Assembly (NCBI GenBank): GCA_016745215.1
Contig: CP050890.1
Coordinates: forward strand, 3,100,001 to 3,164,000
Length of the DNA: 64,000 nt
Direction: 5' to 3'
From: Thiohalocapsa sp. PB-PSB1
GTDB taxonomy: Bacteria > Pseudomonadota > Gammaproteobacteria > Chromatiales > Chromatiaceae
The notes under the pieces: model-generated
What the model saw: the letters and a program-made list of their open reading frames with translations, nothing else
Database searches by the model: none
What the model was told of the DNA's origin: nothing
Made by a program: the position numbers and the translations under genes
In this document: positions 52,279-61,400 of the stretch, piece after piece
Position numbering within the stretch: position 1 is the first letter of the stretch
Layout of the letters: each line of letters opens with the position of its first letter

Positions 52279-54603
52279 ATGTACATCCAGATATCCATCT
52301 CCACGCAATCAGCACCTCGGCTTGCCATGCTGATCTGCGGCTTGATCCTGGTCGGCATTGCCGTCGCCGCTTCCGGCGCGCGCATCGATGTGCCAGGCTA
52401 TGTCGGTAATCAGGCTTGTGGCGGTTGCCACCAAAGCGAACTAAACGCCTGGCGCGGTTCCCACCACGATCTGGCCATGACCGAGCCGACCGAGCAGACC
52501 ATGCTCGGTGACTTCGACAACGCTGAATTCACCGCCCATGGCGTCGATTCGACCTTTTTTCGACGTGACGATGGTTGGTATGTGCGCACCGATGGCCCGG
52601 ATGGCACACGACAAGAGTATCGCATCGCTTATACCTTCGGCTGGTATCCATTACAGCAATATTTGATCGAATTTCCCGGGGGCAAACTTCAGAGCCTCGG
52701 TCTAGCTTGGGACAGCCGGGCTCGCGAGGATGGCGGTCAGCACTGGTTTCATCTGTATCCGGACGAGGCTGACATGCAAGCAGGGCATCCGCTGCATTGG
52801 ACCAGCCGCGATCAAACCTGGAATTACCAGTGCGCCGAATGCCATTCCACCAAACTTGACAAAGGCTACGACCTGGCCACCGATACCTACGCAACCACCT
52901 GGGCCGAGATCGATGTCGCTTGCGAGGCCTGTCATGGGCCTGGCGCGCGGCACATCGAGCAGGCCAAGGCCGCCGTGGACGATGCCGACGCCTGGAGTGC
53001 CGACAAAGGGCTTGTCCTGTCGCTGAGCGACCATGACGGCGGTATCTGGAGTCTGGATGCGGACAGCGGCCTGCCGCGGCGTTCAGTAACCCGCACCAAT
53101 CATACCCAGACTGAGGCCTGCGCCCGCTGCCATTCCCGGCGCGGCCAGATCCTGGCCGACTATGAGCATGGCAAGCCGCTTGGCAACTCGCACCAGCTCG
53201 CATTGCTCACCCAAGGGCTGTACCAGCCGGATGGCCAGATTCAGGACGAGGTCTATGTGCATGGCTCCTTTCTGCAAAGCCGAATGTATGACGCCGGAGT
53301 CACCTGCAGCGATTGCCACGACCCCCACAGTCTGAAACTCAAGGCGGACGGTGATGGAGTTTGCGCCCAATGCCATCCGGCGGCGCGCTATGCTGCCGAG
53401 ACCCATCATCAGCATCAGCCCGGCAGCCAGGGCGCCTCCTGCGTCGGCTGCCATATGCCGCAGTCGCTGTACATGGTCAACGATGCACGCGCCGACCACA
53501 GCATGCGCATACCCCGCCCGGATCTGTCTGTAAAAATCGGCACTGATAACGCTTGCAACCAGTGTCATCCAGATCGGTCCGTGCAATGGGCCATGGACAA
53601 TCTGACTGCTTGGTATGGGGATACCCGTACCAGACAGCCTCATTACGGCGAGGTTCTGTATGCCGGTCGTCAGGGTACCCTGGATGCGGCAATGCGCCTG
53701 GCACGGCTGATCGCCGATCCCGAACAGCCCGGCATCGTTCGCGCCAGCGCGCTGGATCTGCTGCGAGGCTATGCCGATCCCGAGCATCTTGCGCTGGTCA
53801 CGCAACAGCTCGCGGATGCCAACCCGTTGGTACGCCAAGCAGCCCTGCGCTGGCTGCAATTGACCGATCCCGCGACCCGCTATCAGCAAGCCATGCCATT
53901 GCTGGACGACCCATTGCGCACGGTGCGGCTGGAAGCCGCATATACCCTCGCGCCATTGATGCGCCTGGACCTGCCGGACGCCGATCGCCAGCGTCTGGGC
54001 AAGGCGTTGGAGGCTTATCGCGACGCACAACTGGTCACCGCCGAGCGTCCGGAGTCGCATTTGAACATGGGCATCCTGGCCATGCAGCAGGGTAAATTGC
54101 CGTTGGCGCGCAAGGACTATCTGACCGCTTTGCGGCTGGATCCAGGCTTTGTGCCCGCCTATGCCAATCTTGCGGATCTATACCGCGCATTTGGCGCCGA
54201 TATGGAAGCCGAGCAAACCCTAATGGATGGCCTGAAGGTCGCCCCCGACAATGCCGATCTGCACCATGCCCTGGGCCTGCTGCATGTGCGCGCAAAACGG
54301 CTGGACGAGGCCATCGCCGAGCTGAGCCAAGCCATGCGGTTGGCCCCGGACAACAGCCGCTATGCTTATGTCTACGCCCTGGCTCTGAACGAAACCGGCA
54401 AGGTGGAAGCGGCGCTCGAGGTGCTCGCTGACAGCTACAAGCGGCGTCCCGCCGACCGCGACACCTTGATCGCGCTAGTTACGATGAACCGCGATGCCGG
54501 TAAATTGACCGATGCGCAAAGCTATGCGCGGGCATTGCGCATTCGCTATCCCAAGGATCCGAATACCGCGGCGCTGACGCGCGCGTTGCTCGATGTGGAT
54601 TAG
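52279..54603 (+). CDS. Exported octaheme cytochrome c with HEAT-like and TPR repeats
   Basis: 774 residues. A signal segment (LAMLICGLILVGIAVAASGA) is followed by eight CxxCH sites: CGGCH, CAECH, CEACH, CARCH, CSDCH, CAQCH, CVGCH and CNQCH, with extra His nearby for bis-His ligation. After residue about 455 come short helical repeats (AMRLARLIADPEQPGIVRAS, LADANPLVRQAALRWLQL) and then three TPR units (SHLNMGILAMQQGKLPLARK, PAYANLADLYRAFGADMEAE, LHHALGLLHVRAKRLDEAIA). The type occurs in sulfur and nitrogen redox systems. It should be periplasmic and pass electrons, with the TPR part binding a partner. Divergent from the molybdopterin enzyme. Confidence 0.88.
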   Translation: MYIQISISTQSAPRLAMLICGLILVGIAVAASGARIDVPGYVGNQACGGCHQSELNAWRGSHHDLAMTEPTEQTMLGDFDNAEFTAHGVDSTFFRRDDGWYVRTDGPDGTRQEYRIAYTFGWYPLQQYLIEFPGGKLQSLGLAWDSRAREDGGQHWFHLYPDEADMQAGHPLHWTSRDQTWNYQCAECHSTKLDKGYDLATDTYATTWAEIDVACEACHGPGARHIEQAKAAVDDADAWSADKGLVLSLSDHDGGIWSLDADSGLPRRSVTRTNHTQTEACARCHSRRGQILADYEHGKPLGNSHQLALLTQGLYQPDGQIQDEVYVHGSFLQSRMYDAGVTCSDCHDPHSLKLKADGDGVCAQCHPAARYAAETHHQHQPGSQGASCVGCHMPQSLYMVNDARADHSMRIPRPDLSVKIGTDNACNQCHPDRSVQWAMDNLTAWYGDTRTRQPHYGEVLYAGRQGTLDAAMRLARLIADPEQPGIVRASALDLLRGYADPEHLALVTQQLADANPLVRQAALRWLQLTDPATRYQQAMPLLDDPLRTVRLEAAYTLAPLMRLDLPDADRQRLGKALEAYRDAQLVTAERPESHLNMGILAMQQGKLPLARKDYLTALRLDPGFVPAYANLADLYRAFGADMEAEQTLMDGLKVAPDNADLHHALGLLHVRAKRLDEAIAELSQAMRLAPDNSRYAYVYALALNETGKVEAALEVLADSYKRRPADRDTLIALVTMNRDAGKLTDAQSYARALRIRYPKDPNTAALTRALLDVD

Positions 54604-54681
54604 GCACCAGGCTCCAGTCAGCGCATTGTCAGGGATCCGCCGCAGTGCCTGGTCCATTGCGTATTGCTCCCGGTTTGGGTT

Positions 54682-54771
54682 TGCCCGCTTCAGGTCTGCC
54701 CAGCTTGGATCTGCCCAGCTTGAATCCGCCCAGCTTGAATCTGCCCAGCTTGAATCTGCCCAGCTTGAAAC
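54682..54771 (+). repeat. 15-bp tandem repeat, six units
   Basis: Units of TGCCCAGCTTGAATC with small changes, ending just before the start of the ydcF-like gene. 15 is a multiple of three, so all frames stay open and read as PSLNL/QAGQI-like repeats. Possible slippage locus in the leader of the downstream gene. Confidence 0.85.
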
Positions 54772-54786
54772 CGCCCGGAGCTCGGC

Positions 54787-55566
54787 TTGCTGACATCCAA
54801 AATTTTGACACAATTGGCATTGCCCCTGGGCAGCGGGGGGCTGTTGATCATCATCGGCGTGCTGGCGCTGTTGTTTCGGCATAGGCTGGCTGGCACTGGT
54901 CTGGCAATGACAGGGCTGCTGTGGATCTGGCTTTGCGCAATACCGGCGTTTTCGAACTGGTTGTGCGGATCGCTGGAGCAGCAGTATCCCTCCCTGCCGT
55001 TAGCCTCGGTGCCTGAGGCAGCCGCCGCCGTGGTGCTCGGCGGCGGTCTTCGTGGAGCGCAATCGCCGCATTTGTTTCCAGACCTGAACAACGCGGCGGA
55101 TCGAGTCTGGCATGCGGCGCGGGTGTTTCACGCCGGCAAGACACCCCTGGTGGTACTCAGCGGCGGTGGGTTCGCATGGCGGCCAGCGCACGATTCAGAG
55201 GCCGCGGCGATGCTGGCATTCCTGCTCGACCTGGGCGTGCCGCGCGAGCATGTCGTATTGGAAACGCGCAGCCGCACCACGCGGGAAAATGCCCTGGAGA
55301 CGCGTCGAAAGCTGGAACCTCTCGGGATCCAACACATTCTGCTGATCACCTCGGCATTGCACATGCGACGTGCACGGGCGACCTTCGCCGCGGTCGGCTT
55401 CGATGTGATCCCGGTGGCGAGCGATCATGAAGTAGCGTTCGGTAAAGCCAAGACCCTGCTCGACTACCTGCCTAATGCCGAGTCTCTGGAGCGCAGTTCC
55501 AGAGCAGTGAAGGAATACTTGGGATTCTGGGTATATTGGACACGCGGCTGGACGATCGCGCCTTGA
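54787..55566 (+). CDS. ydcF: YdcF/SanA-like DUF218 membrane protein
   Basis: 259 residues. Two N-terminal helices (GSGGLLIIIGVLALLF and LAGTGLAMTGLLWIWLCAIP) are followed by the DUF218 domain: AAAVVLGGGLRGAQSP, VVLSGGGFAWRPAHDSEAAA, VVLETRSRTTRENALETRRK and ILLITSALHMRRARATFAAV. ElyC/YdcF relatives influence envelope integrity and lipid-carrier metabolism. The TTG start has CGGAG close by and no ATG is available nearby. Confidence 0.85.
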   Translation: MLTSKILTQLALPLGSGGLLIIIGVLALLFRHRLAGTGLAMTGLLWIWLCAIPAFSNWLCGSLEQQYPSLPLASVPEAAAAVVLGGGLRGAQSPHLFPDLNNAADRVWHAARVFHAGKTPLVVLSGGGFAWRPAHDSEAAAMLAFLLDLGVPREHVVLETRSRTTRENALETRRKLEPLGIQHILLITSALHMRRARATFAAVGFDVIPVASDHEVAFGKAKTLLDYLPNAESLERSSRAVKEYLGFWVYWTRGWTIAP

Positions 55567-55614
55567 GCGCGCCTGTGGTTTGTGCCTTTTTGGCGTATGG
55601 ATTTGGAGTCCGAG

Positions 55615-56343
55615 ATGAAACGATTGGTTTTTTTATTAGTTCTTTGCCTGTTGGCCCCGTGCACATCGGGCTGGGCCGCATCGGGTTTCCCCCTGGATGA
55701 TGTTTCCGATGGGGGCAGTCTGTCGAATCGTTCCGCACGGCCGCAGTTGTTGATGACGGCGGAGCGCGGCGGTTTGCTGAAGGTATCGGAAAAATCCCGG
55801 GCAATCGCCCGTCGCCTGGAGCGGACAGGGTATTACTCGCGCATGTCAAGAGCCTACAAGGGCTATCCCCATCTGCGCTCGAAAAAGTCGCGCGCATCCG
55901 GTGCGAACAGGCGCGCTGCCGTCAGCATCAACCAGGCAAATCGGCGACGATATCGTGCGCAGATACACGAGATCGCCCGTGCGCATCGTCTGCATCCAGA
56001 CTTGTTGGATGCCGTCATCATGGTCGAGTCGGCCTACGAGCCAGATGCGGTTTCGGCCAAGGGAGCGATGGGGTTGATGCAGCTGATGCCCGACACGGCA
56101 GCCCGTTTTCAGGTGTCCGAGCCCTTCGATCCGGCGCAGAATTTACATGGCGGCGCGCGCTATCTGCGCTGGCTGATGGACAAATTCGATGGCGAACTCT
56201 CGCTGGTATTGGCCGCTTACAACGCCGGAGAAGGAGCGGTGCAGCGCTACGGAAACCGCATTCCACCCTTTCCCGAAACCCGCGCCTATGTTGCCCGTGT
56301 GCTGGATCTATTCCAAGCCGAAACCGGGAATGCTCCGCCATGA
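55615..56343 (+). CDS. Lytic transglycosylase (SLT family)
   Basis: 242 residues from the ATG after GGAG, giving MKRLVFLLVLCLLAPCTSG, a signal peptide. SLT domain: HRLHPDLLDAVIMVESAYEP with the catalytic Glu, DAVSAKGAMGLMQLMPDTAA, LHGGARYLRWLMDKFDG and LVLAAYNAGEGAVQRYG. Cleaves peptidoglycan in the periplasm. The basic linker (residues 75-110) is rich in Arg/Lys. Upstream ATG 55597 would put charged residues before the signal and is less likely. Confidence 0.92.
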   Translation: MKRLVFLLVLCLLAPCTSGWAASGFPLDDVSDGGSLSNRSARPQLLMTAERGGLLKVSEKSRAIARRLERTGYYSRMSRAYKGYPHLRSKKSRASGANRRAAVSINQANRRRYRAQIHEIARAHRLHPDLLDAVIMVESAYEPDAVSAKGAMGLMQLMPDTAARFQVSEPFDPAQNLHGGARYLRWLMDKFDGELSLVLAAYNAGEGAVQRYGNRIPPFPETRAYVARVLDLFQAETGNAPP

Positions 56344-56433
56344 ACCCCGCCATGGCGTACGCCGAGACAGGCGCGGCCGAGTTCTGGGCGAGCATGACCG
56401 AATGGCATAGGGCGTTTTCTCTCTCGATTCCGA

Positions 56434-56470
56434 TTCCGATAGCGACCCCGACCCCGATTGCATTGCGCCG
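56434..56470 (+). repeat. Fragment of MITE family A core
   Basis: GATTCCGATTCCGATAGCGA followed by CCCCGACCCCGATT matches one hairpin arm of family A (48818-48856) but lacks both ends. Confidence 0.5.
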
Positions 56471-56510
56471 ATGTCTGGATAGCGTGGTATGGGTTATTCA
56501 TGAACCGCTA

Positions 56511-56673
56511 CTAGTGGAGCGGTACAGAAATCCCGAGGCGGTTCGTTGTCGTTGTCGTTGTCGTAATCGTGGTCGTTATCGAGCATTCGGCTAAGACGAT
56601 TATGACAACGACAACGACAACGACAACGATAACGACCGGAGACTGTCTTGGAACATCTGCACCGAAGCACTAG
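56511..56673. mobile_element. Hairpin MITE family E, copy 2
   Basis: It begins CTAGTGGAGCGGTACAGAAA and ends TGCACCGAAGCACTAG. Long central hairpin (GTTGTCGTTGTCGTAATCG against CGATTATGACAACGACAACG). Its terminal CTAG contains the TAG stop codon of zapE on the minus strand. Confidence 0.78.
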
Positions 56674-57818
56674 GCCAAATGCGGCTTCGCAAGATAGTCG
56701 TGCGACTGCATTTCAATCAGCCGGCTGACCGTGCGTTGGAATTCGAAGGCCAGGTCATTGCCGCTGTAGAGTTGCGTTGGCGGCGCTTCGGCGCTTGCCA
56801 TTAGCTTTACATTACAGTCGTAGACGGCATCAATGAGCGTGATCAGCCGGTGCGCAATGTTGCTGCGCTCGTCGTCCAGGCAGCGTAGGTTCGATAACAG
56901 CAAGGTGTGGAAAAGTCGTGCCAGTTCGACATAGTCGAGTTTCGATCTGGGCAGTTGGCAGATCACGTCGAAATCGAGCCAGACAACACCGTCGCCCCAG
57001 GCGAGGGTGGGGATGTCACGATCGTTGACGATAATCGGTTCATGGCGCCGATGCTCTGGAGTCGTCATGTCAGCAAAGTAGTCGGCCAGCAGCGACTCGG
57101 CCTTATGGTCCAGCGGGGTTGCATAGACCGGTGCCTGCTCCAGACGTCGAAGCCGATAGTCAGTGGGACTGGCCAATTCCAATACCTGGCAATGCTGTTT
57201 GATCAACGCGATGGCCGGTGTAAACCGATCGCGTTGAATACCGGAACGATAGAGGCCGTCCGGGGCGATATTGGATGTTGTAACCAGTGTGACTCCGCGC
57301 TCGAACAGGGCCTCCAGCAGGCCGCCCATCAGCATTGCGTCGGTGATGTCGTTGACTTGCATTTCGTCCAGGCAGAGTACCCGGCAGCGTGCCGCGGTCT
57401 CGCTGGCAACCTCTTGCAATGGGTTTAGACGGCCCTTCAGGCGTGCCAGGTCTGCATGTACGCCCTGCATGAAGCGATGGAAGTGCACGCGTTGTTTTTC
57501 GGCAAACGGGAGGGCGTCGAAAAACAGGTCCATGAGCCAGGTCTTGCCGCGACCAACGCTGCCCCACAGGTAGAGTCCGCGTATCGGCTCCAGAGTCTGT
57601 TTGTTTGATCGCACGCGCTCGAGTAGGCGCGCGGCCAGCGTTGGCGGCGGAGGTGGGCGCCAGTCGATCAGCTCGTGGAATAGGCGGGTCAGTTCGTCGA
57701 CTGCCTCGGCTTGGGCTGGGTCTGGTTTGAAGTGCTGCCGGCGCAATGCGCTGCGATAGGCTTCTTGCGGTGTCGTTTCCGGAATGCTGGTGGCCTGCAC
57801 GTGACGTTTGCTCTGCAA
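56670..57818 (-). CDS. zapE: ZapE/AFG1-like ATPase
   Basis: 382 residues. Walker A GLYLWGSVGRGKTWLMDLFF, Walker B VLCLDEMQVNDITDAM, then TLVTTSNIAPDGLY and the HRLITLIDAVYDCNVKL segment; typical of ZapE, which modulates the Z-ring in E. coli. The stop codon is supplied by the end of hairpin element E copy 2, so the original C-terminus may have been altered by a few residues. The start is TTG. Element E copy 3 lies 21 bases upstream, so the gene is bracketed by two copies in the same orientation. Confidence 0.93.
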   Translation of the reverse strand: MQSKRHVQATSIPETTPQEAYRSALRRQHFKPDPAQAEAVDELTRLFHELIDWRPPPPPTLAARLLERVRSNKQTLEPIRGLYLWGSVGRGKTWLMDLFFDALPFAEKQRVHFHRFMQGVHADLARLKGRLNPLQEVASETAARCRVLCLDEMQVNDITDAMLMGGLLEALFERGVTLVTTSNIAPDGLYRSGIQRDRFTPAIALIKQHCQVLELASPTDYRLRRLEQAPVYATPLDHKAESLLADYFADMTTPEHRRHEPIIVNDRDIPTLAWGDGVVWLDFDVICQLPRSKLDYVELARLFHTLLLSNLRCLDDERSNIAHRLITLIDAVYDCNVKLMASAEAPPTQLYSGNDLAFEFQRTVSRLIEMQSHDYLAKPHLA

Positions 57819-57839
57819 TGGGGGTCTGAAATAGGGGGG

Positions 57840-57996
57840 CTAGTGGAGCGGTACAGAAATCCCGAGGCGGTTCGTTGTCGTTGTCGTTGTCGTAATCGTA
57901 GTCGTTATCGAGCATTCGGCTAAGACGATTATGACAACGACAACGACAACGATAACGACCGGAGACTGTCTTGGAACATCTGCACCGAGGCACTAG
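57840..57996. mobile_element. Hairpin MITE family E, copy 3
   Basis: 157 bases from CTAGTGGAGCGGTACAGAAA to TGCACCGAGGCACTAG with the same central hairpin and the shortest hexamer run. It occupies the 5' leader of zapE and the space behind the lipoprotein gene. Confidence 0.78.
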
Positions 57997-58005
57997 AGTG
58001 GGTGG

Positions 58006-58413
58006 TTAGGGTAGGGATGTCGCATTGCCGCAGTTTGCCGCAATACCTTGGGCAATCCGCTCGTTGCGCGCGACATCGATGAACATGCGGATTTCCCGCT
58101 CGCGCTGCTCGGGCGACAATGTGCGACGCTTTATTGCCTCCCAGGTCTCGGTAATTTGTGGGTAGAGCGCTTCGGCGGCGGCCTGATCGCCGCGGTCGCG
58201 GAGAATTGCGGCCTTTAACATCAATGCCTGTTGTGCATTGCGCTCGCTGCCGCGCTCGATGGCATTGTCGGTAAGCTGTAATGCCTGCTCGTGCCGGCAT
58301 TGGCCCAGCGCTCTCTGGGCCATGCGATTGTCAGCGCCGATTGGGTCGCGGCTGCATCCGCCGAACAGCAGGATTGCGGTGATAATGACGAATAAGGTTC
58401 GATTCGGTTGCAT
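58006..58413 (-). CDS. Small lipoprotein with helical repeats
   Basis: 135 residues from MQPNRTLFVIITAILLFGGC. The lipobox LFGGC places the lipidated Cys near residue 20. The rest is helical, with a TPR-like pair (RALGQCRHEQALQLTDNAIE, RNAQQALMLKAAILRDRGDQ). Longer upstream in-frame codons run into the aas region and spoil the signal. Role unknown; probably outer-membrane anchored. Confidence 0.72.
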   Translation of the reverse strand: MQPNRTLFVIITAILLFGGCSRDPIGADNRMAQRALGQCRHEQALQLTDNAIERGSERNAQQALMLKAAILRDRGDQAAAEALYPQITETWEAIKRRTLSPEQREREIRMFIDVARNERIAQGIAANCGNATSLP

Positions 58414-58474
58414 ATTTGGTCGTTGGTGTGGTTTGGGTTTGATTGCAATGGCCTGGGCAAACAGCCTGTTCCGA

Positions 58475-61400
58475 TCATCCGCTGCCTTCAGAGCGTTCTG
58501 ACGCCAGGCGCTTTGCTGCACGAAAGTCGGTCTTGCCGCTGCCCAGCTTCGGAATTGCATCCACCGTCAGGATCTCGCTGGGTATGGTCAACGGGTTGGT
58601 ATCCGCCGCAATCAGCCTGCTGCGCACCTCATCGGCAGTGGGTCCGGGTTCCAGCAACAATAAGACGCGTTCGCCCTTGCGTTGATCCGGCAGGTTGACC
58701 GCACAGAGTTCCAAGTCGGGCAGTTCGAGCACGTCGCGCACCTGCTGTTCAATGGCCCCGAGGCTGAGCATCTCGCCGCCGACTTTTGCAAAGCGCGAGT
58801 AGCGATCGACGATGCTCAGGAAGCCGTCGGCATCCTGATGCCCCTTATCCCCGGTTTTGTACCAGCGTTGGCCGTCAAGTTCCACCACCGCTTCGGCGGT
58901 ACGCTCAGGCTCCTCGAGATAGCCCTTCATGACTTGCACGCCGCCGATCAGGATCAGGCCGTCCTCGCCGTTGGGCAGGGTGCGCAATGTTACCGGATCG
59001 ACAATGCGGAAGCTGGTACCCGGCAGTGGCATGCCGACGGTGCCAGGCTTGGAGCCGATCTGGATTTTCCAGTTGTCGATTTCGATGGCATCCGGCACAT
59101 TGACGCTTGCTACCGGGGTCGTTTCGGTGGCGCCATAACCCTCGTAGATGGTCTTGCTGAATTTCAGTCCGAAGGCGTCGCGCACATCCGGGCGCAATCG
59201 CTCGGCGCCAGCCACGACGATGCGCAGCGATTCGAGCATGATCGGGTGCAGCCTGCGGTTGCGTAGGTACAGGCGCAGGAAGGTGGAGGTGCTGCACAGC
59301 ACGGTGGCGCGCCAGCGCGCGATGGCCTTGGCACTGCCAAGAGCGTCGGTCGGGTCCGGGTGGCAGACCATCGGGATGCCTTCCAACAGCGGCAGGCAGG
59401 TGGTCACGGTCAGTCCAAAGGCGTGGAACAACGGCAGATTGGATAACATCAGGTCATCGCGTTCGGTATTCAGCACGTCGGAGATCTGGCGTACATTCGC
59501 CAGGATATTCCGATGCGTTAATTCGATGCCTTTCGGCGCGCCCTCGCTGCCGGAGGAAAACAAAATCGCCGCGGTGTCCTCCGGGTGTAGGCGGCGACAG
59601 AACAGCCCATGCAACCAGGTTGCCGGCAAGAACACCACGGTGCACAGCATCAGCAGCCGGTGCAATTGACCGAAGCCCTTGCCGATCTCTTCCATTGCGT
59701 GCAGGCGCGCGCCGGCGAACAGCGCCTCAGCGTCGATGCCGCGGGTTTTGAGCTTACGCGTAAAACGTTCCGCGGTGATCAAATTGCGGACACCGGCCTT
59801 GTCGAGGGCGGCCTGAATGGCCTCTGGAGTTGCTGTGTAGTTCAGGTTCACCACGGTTTTGCCTGCCACCCAGCCTGCCAGATTGGCAATCACGCCGGCG
59901 CTGCTCGCCGGCAGCAAAATACCCAGGTTTTGTTCCGGCACCCGACGGCGTATCGCGCCGGCGAATAGCAGCACCGCGGTGATCAATTTGCGATTGGTCA
60001 GCGCCGTACCGCTGGAGTCGAACAGCACCGGTGTGCCAACACTGCGTTTGGCCGTGCTCAGCCAGGCCGAGGGCAGAGTTGGCAGAGTCTGCACGTGCTC
60101 CTGCCAGGAACTGACCGACAGCTCGAACACGGCCTGTTTGACGCGTTCCGCCGGGCTGGCGATGGGCAATCTGGTGCCGAAGGCGATGATTACATTTCGT
60201 GCACGACCATCCCGTCGGCTTTCTTTCAGTTTGTCGCTGGCGTTGGAAAAGCGGCTGCCCCAGAGCCCGCGTAGATAGAACGGCAAAATCACGCCGGCGG
60301 CATCTTTGGCCGCCAGTTCGAAGCCCTTCTTGAACTCGCCGAGCTGGGCATTTTTGCTCAGCGTGCCCTCCGGGAACAAACACACCACCTCGCCTTGATT
60401 CAGCAACTCCGTTACCGCCTCCAACGCATGCCGGCTGCGCCCACGGGAAATCGGCACGACGCCGAAGAAATCCAGCAACCAGCGCAGGTACCAGCGCTCG
60501 TAGATGACCCGCTCCATGACAAATCGCACTGGCCTTGGGCTGGCCATCTGCACCATTGCCCAGTCGAGCCAGCTGATGTGATTACCGAGCATCAGCACGC
60601 CGCCCTGGGCCGGCATATTGTTCAGGCCGATGACCTGTAGGCGATAGCGGGTGGCGATAATGCGCGCAATAAAGAAACGCACCAAGGACTGTGGCAATTG
60701 CCAGACCGTGTAGAGTGCGCCGACCAGCGCCACGATGCCGAGCGCAATCATGATGGCTCGGCTGCCGGTTTCCGCCAGCGCCGATGCGACGGTAATGACC
60801 AATGCGCCGAGCATGATCAAATTCAGGATAAAGTTCTTCGCCGCCAACACACGGCCGAGCTCGCGTTCGCCGGCATTGAACTGAATCAGCGCATTCAGCG
60901 GCACGATGAAGATACCGGCCAGCACGCCCAGCGCGAAAAAGTTCAGCGCATGCAGCCAGGCACTGCCGATGCCCGGCAGTACGAACAGGACCAGGGTGAT
61001 ACCCAGGGCGCTGAACGGGATCAACCCGGTCTCGACATGATCACGGGAAATGCGCCCGGCCAATGCCGAGCCAATGATGATGCCGATGCCAGCGAAAGCC
61101 ATGGTGCCTTGGATGACGACGGTGCTGGTTTCGCCCAGACTGTCCTTGGCATAAGCCGGGAAAGCGGCCAGTAGCACCTGCGAGATGCCCCAGAATACCC
61201 CTAAACCGATAATCGACAGCCAGATCACCCGGTTGTCCCAGGCCGCATGCAGATTGTGTACCAAATAGCGGCCGCCGAGATATTCGCGCCAGTTAAAACG
61301 CATCTGATCAAGCGCCTGGCGCTTGTCCGGCAACTGGTAGGCCAGGGCCAGTTCCAGCAGCGAGCCCAGCACCAGGAACCAACCGACCGGCGCAATCCGG

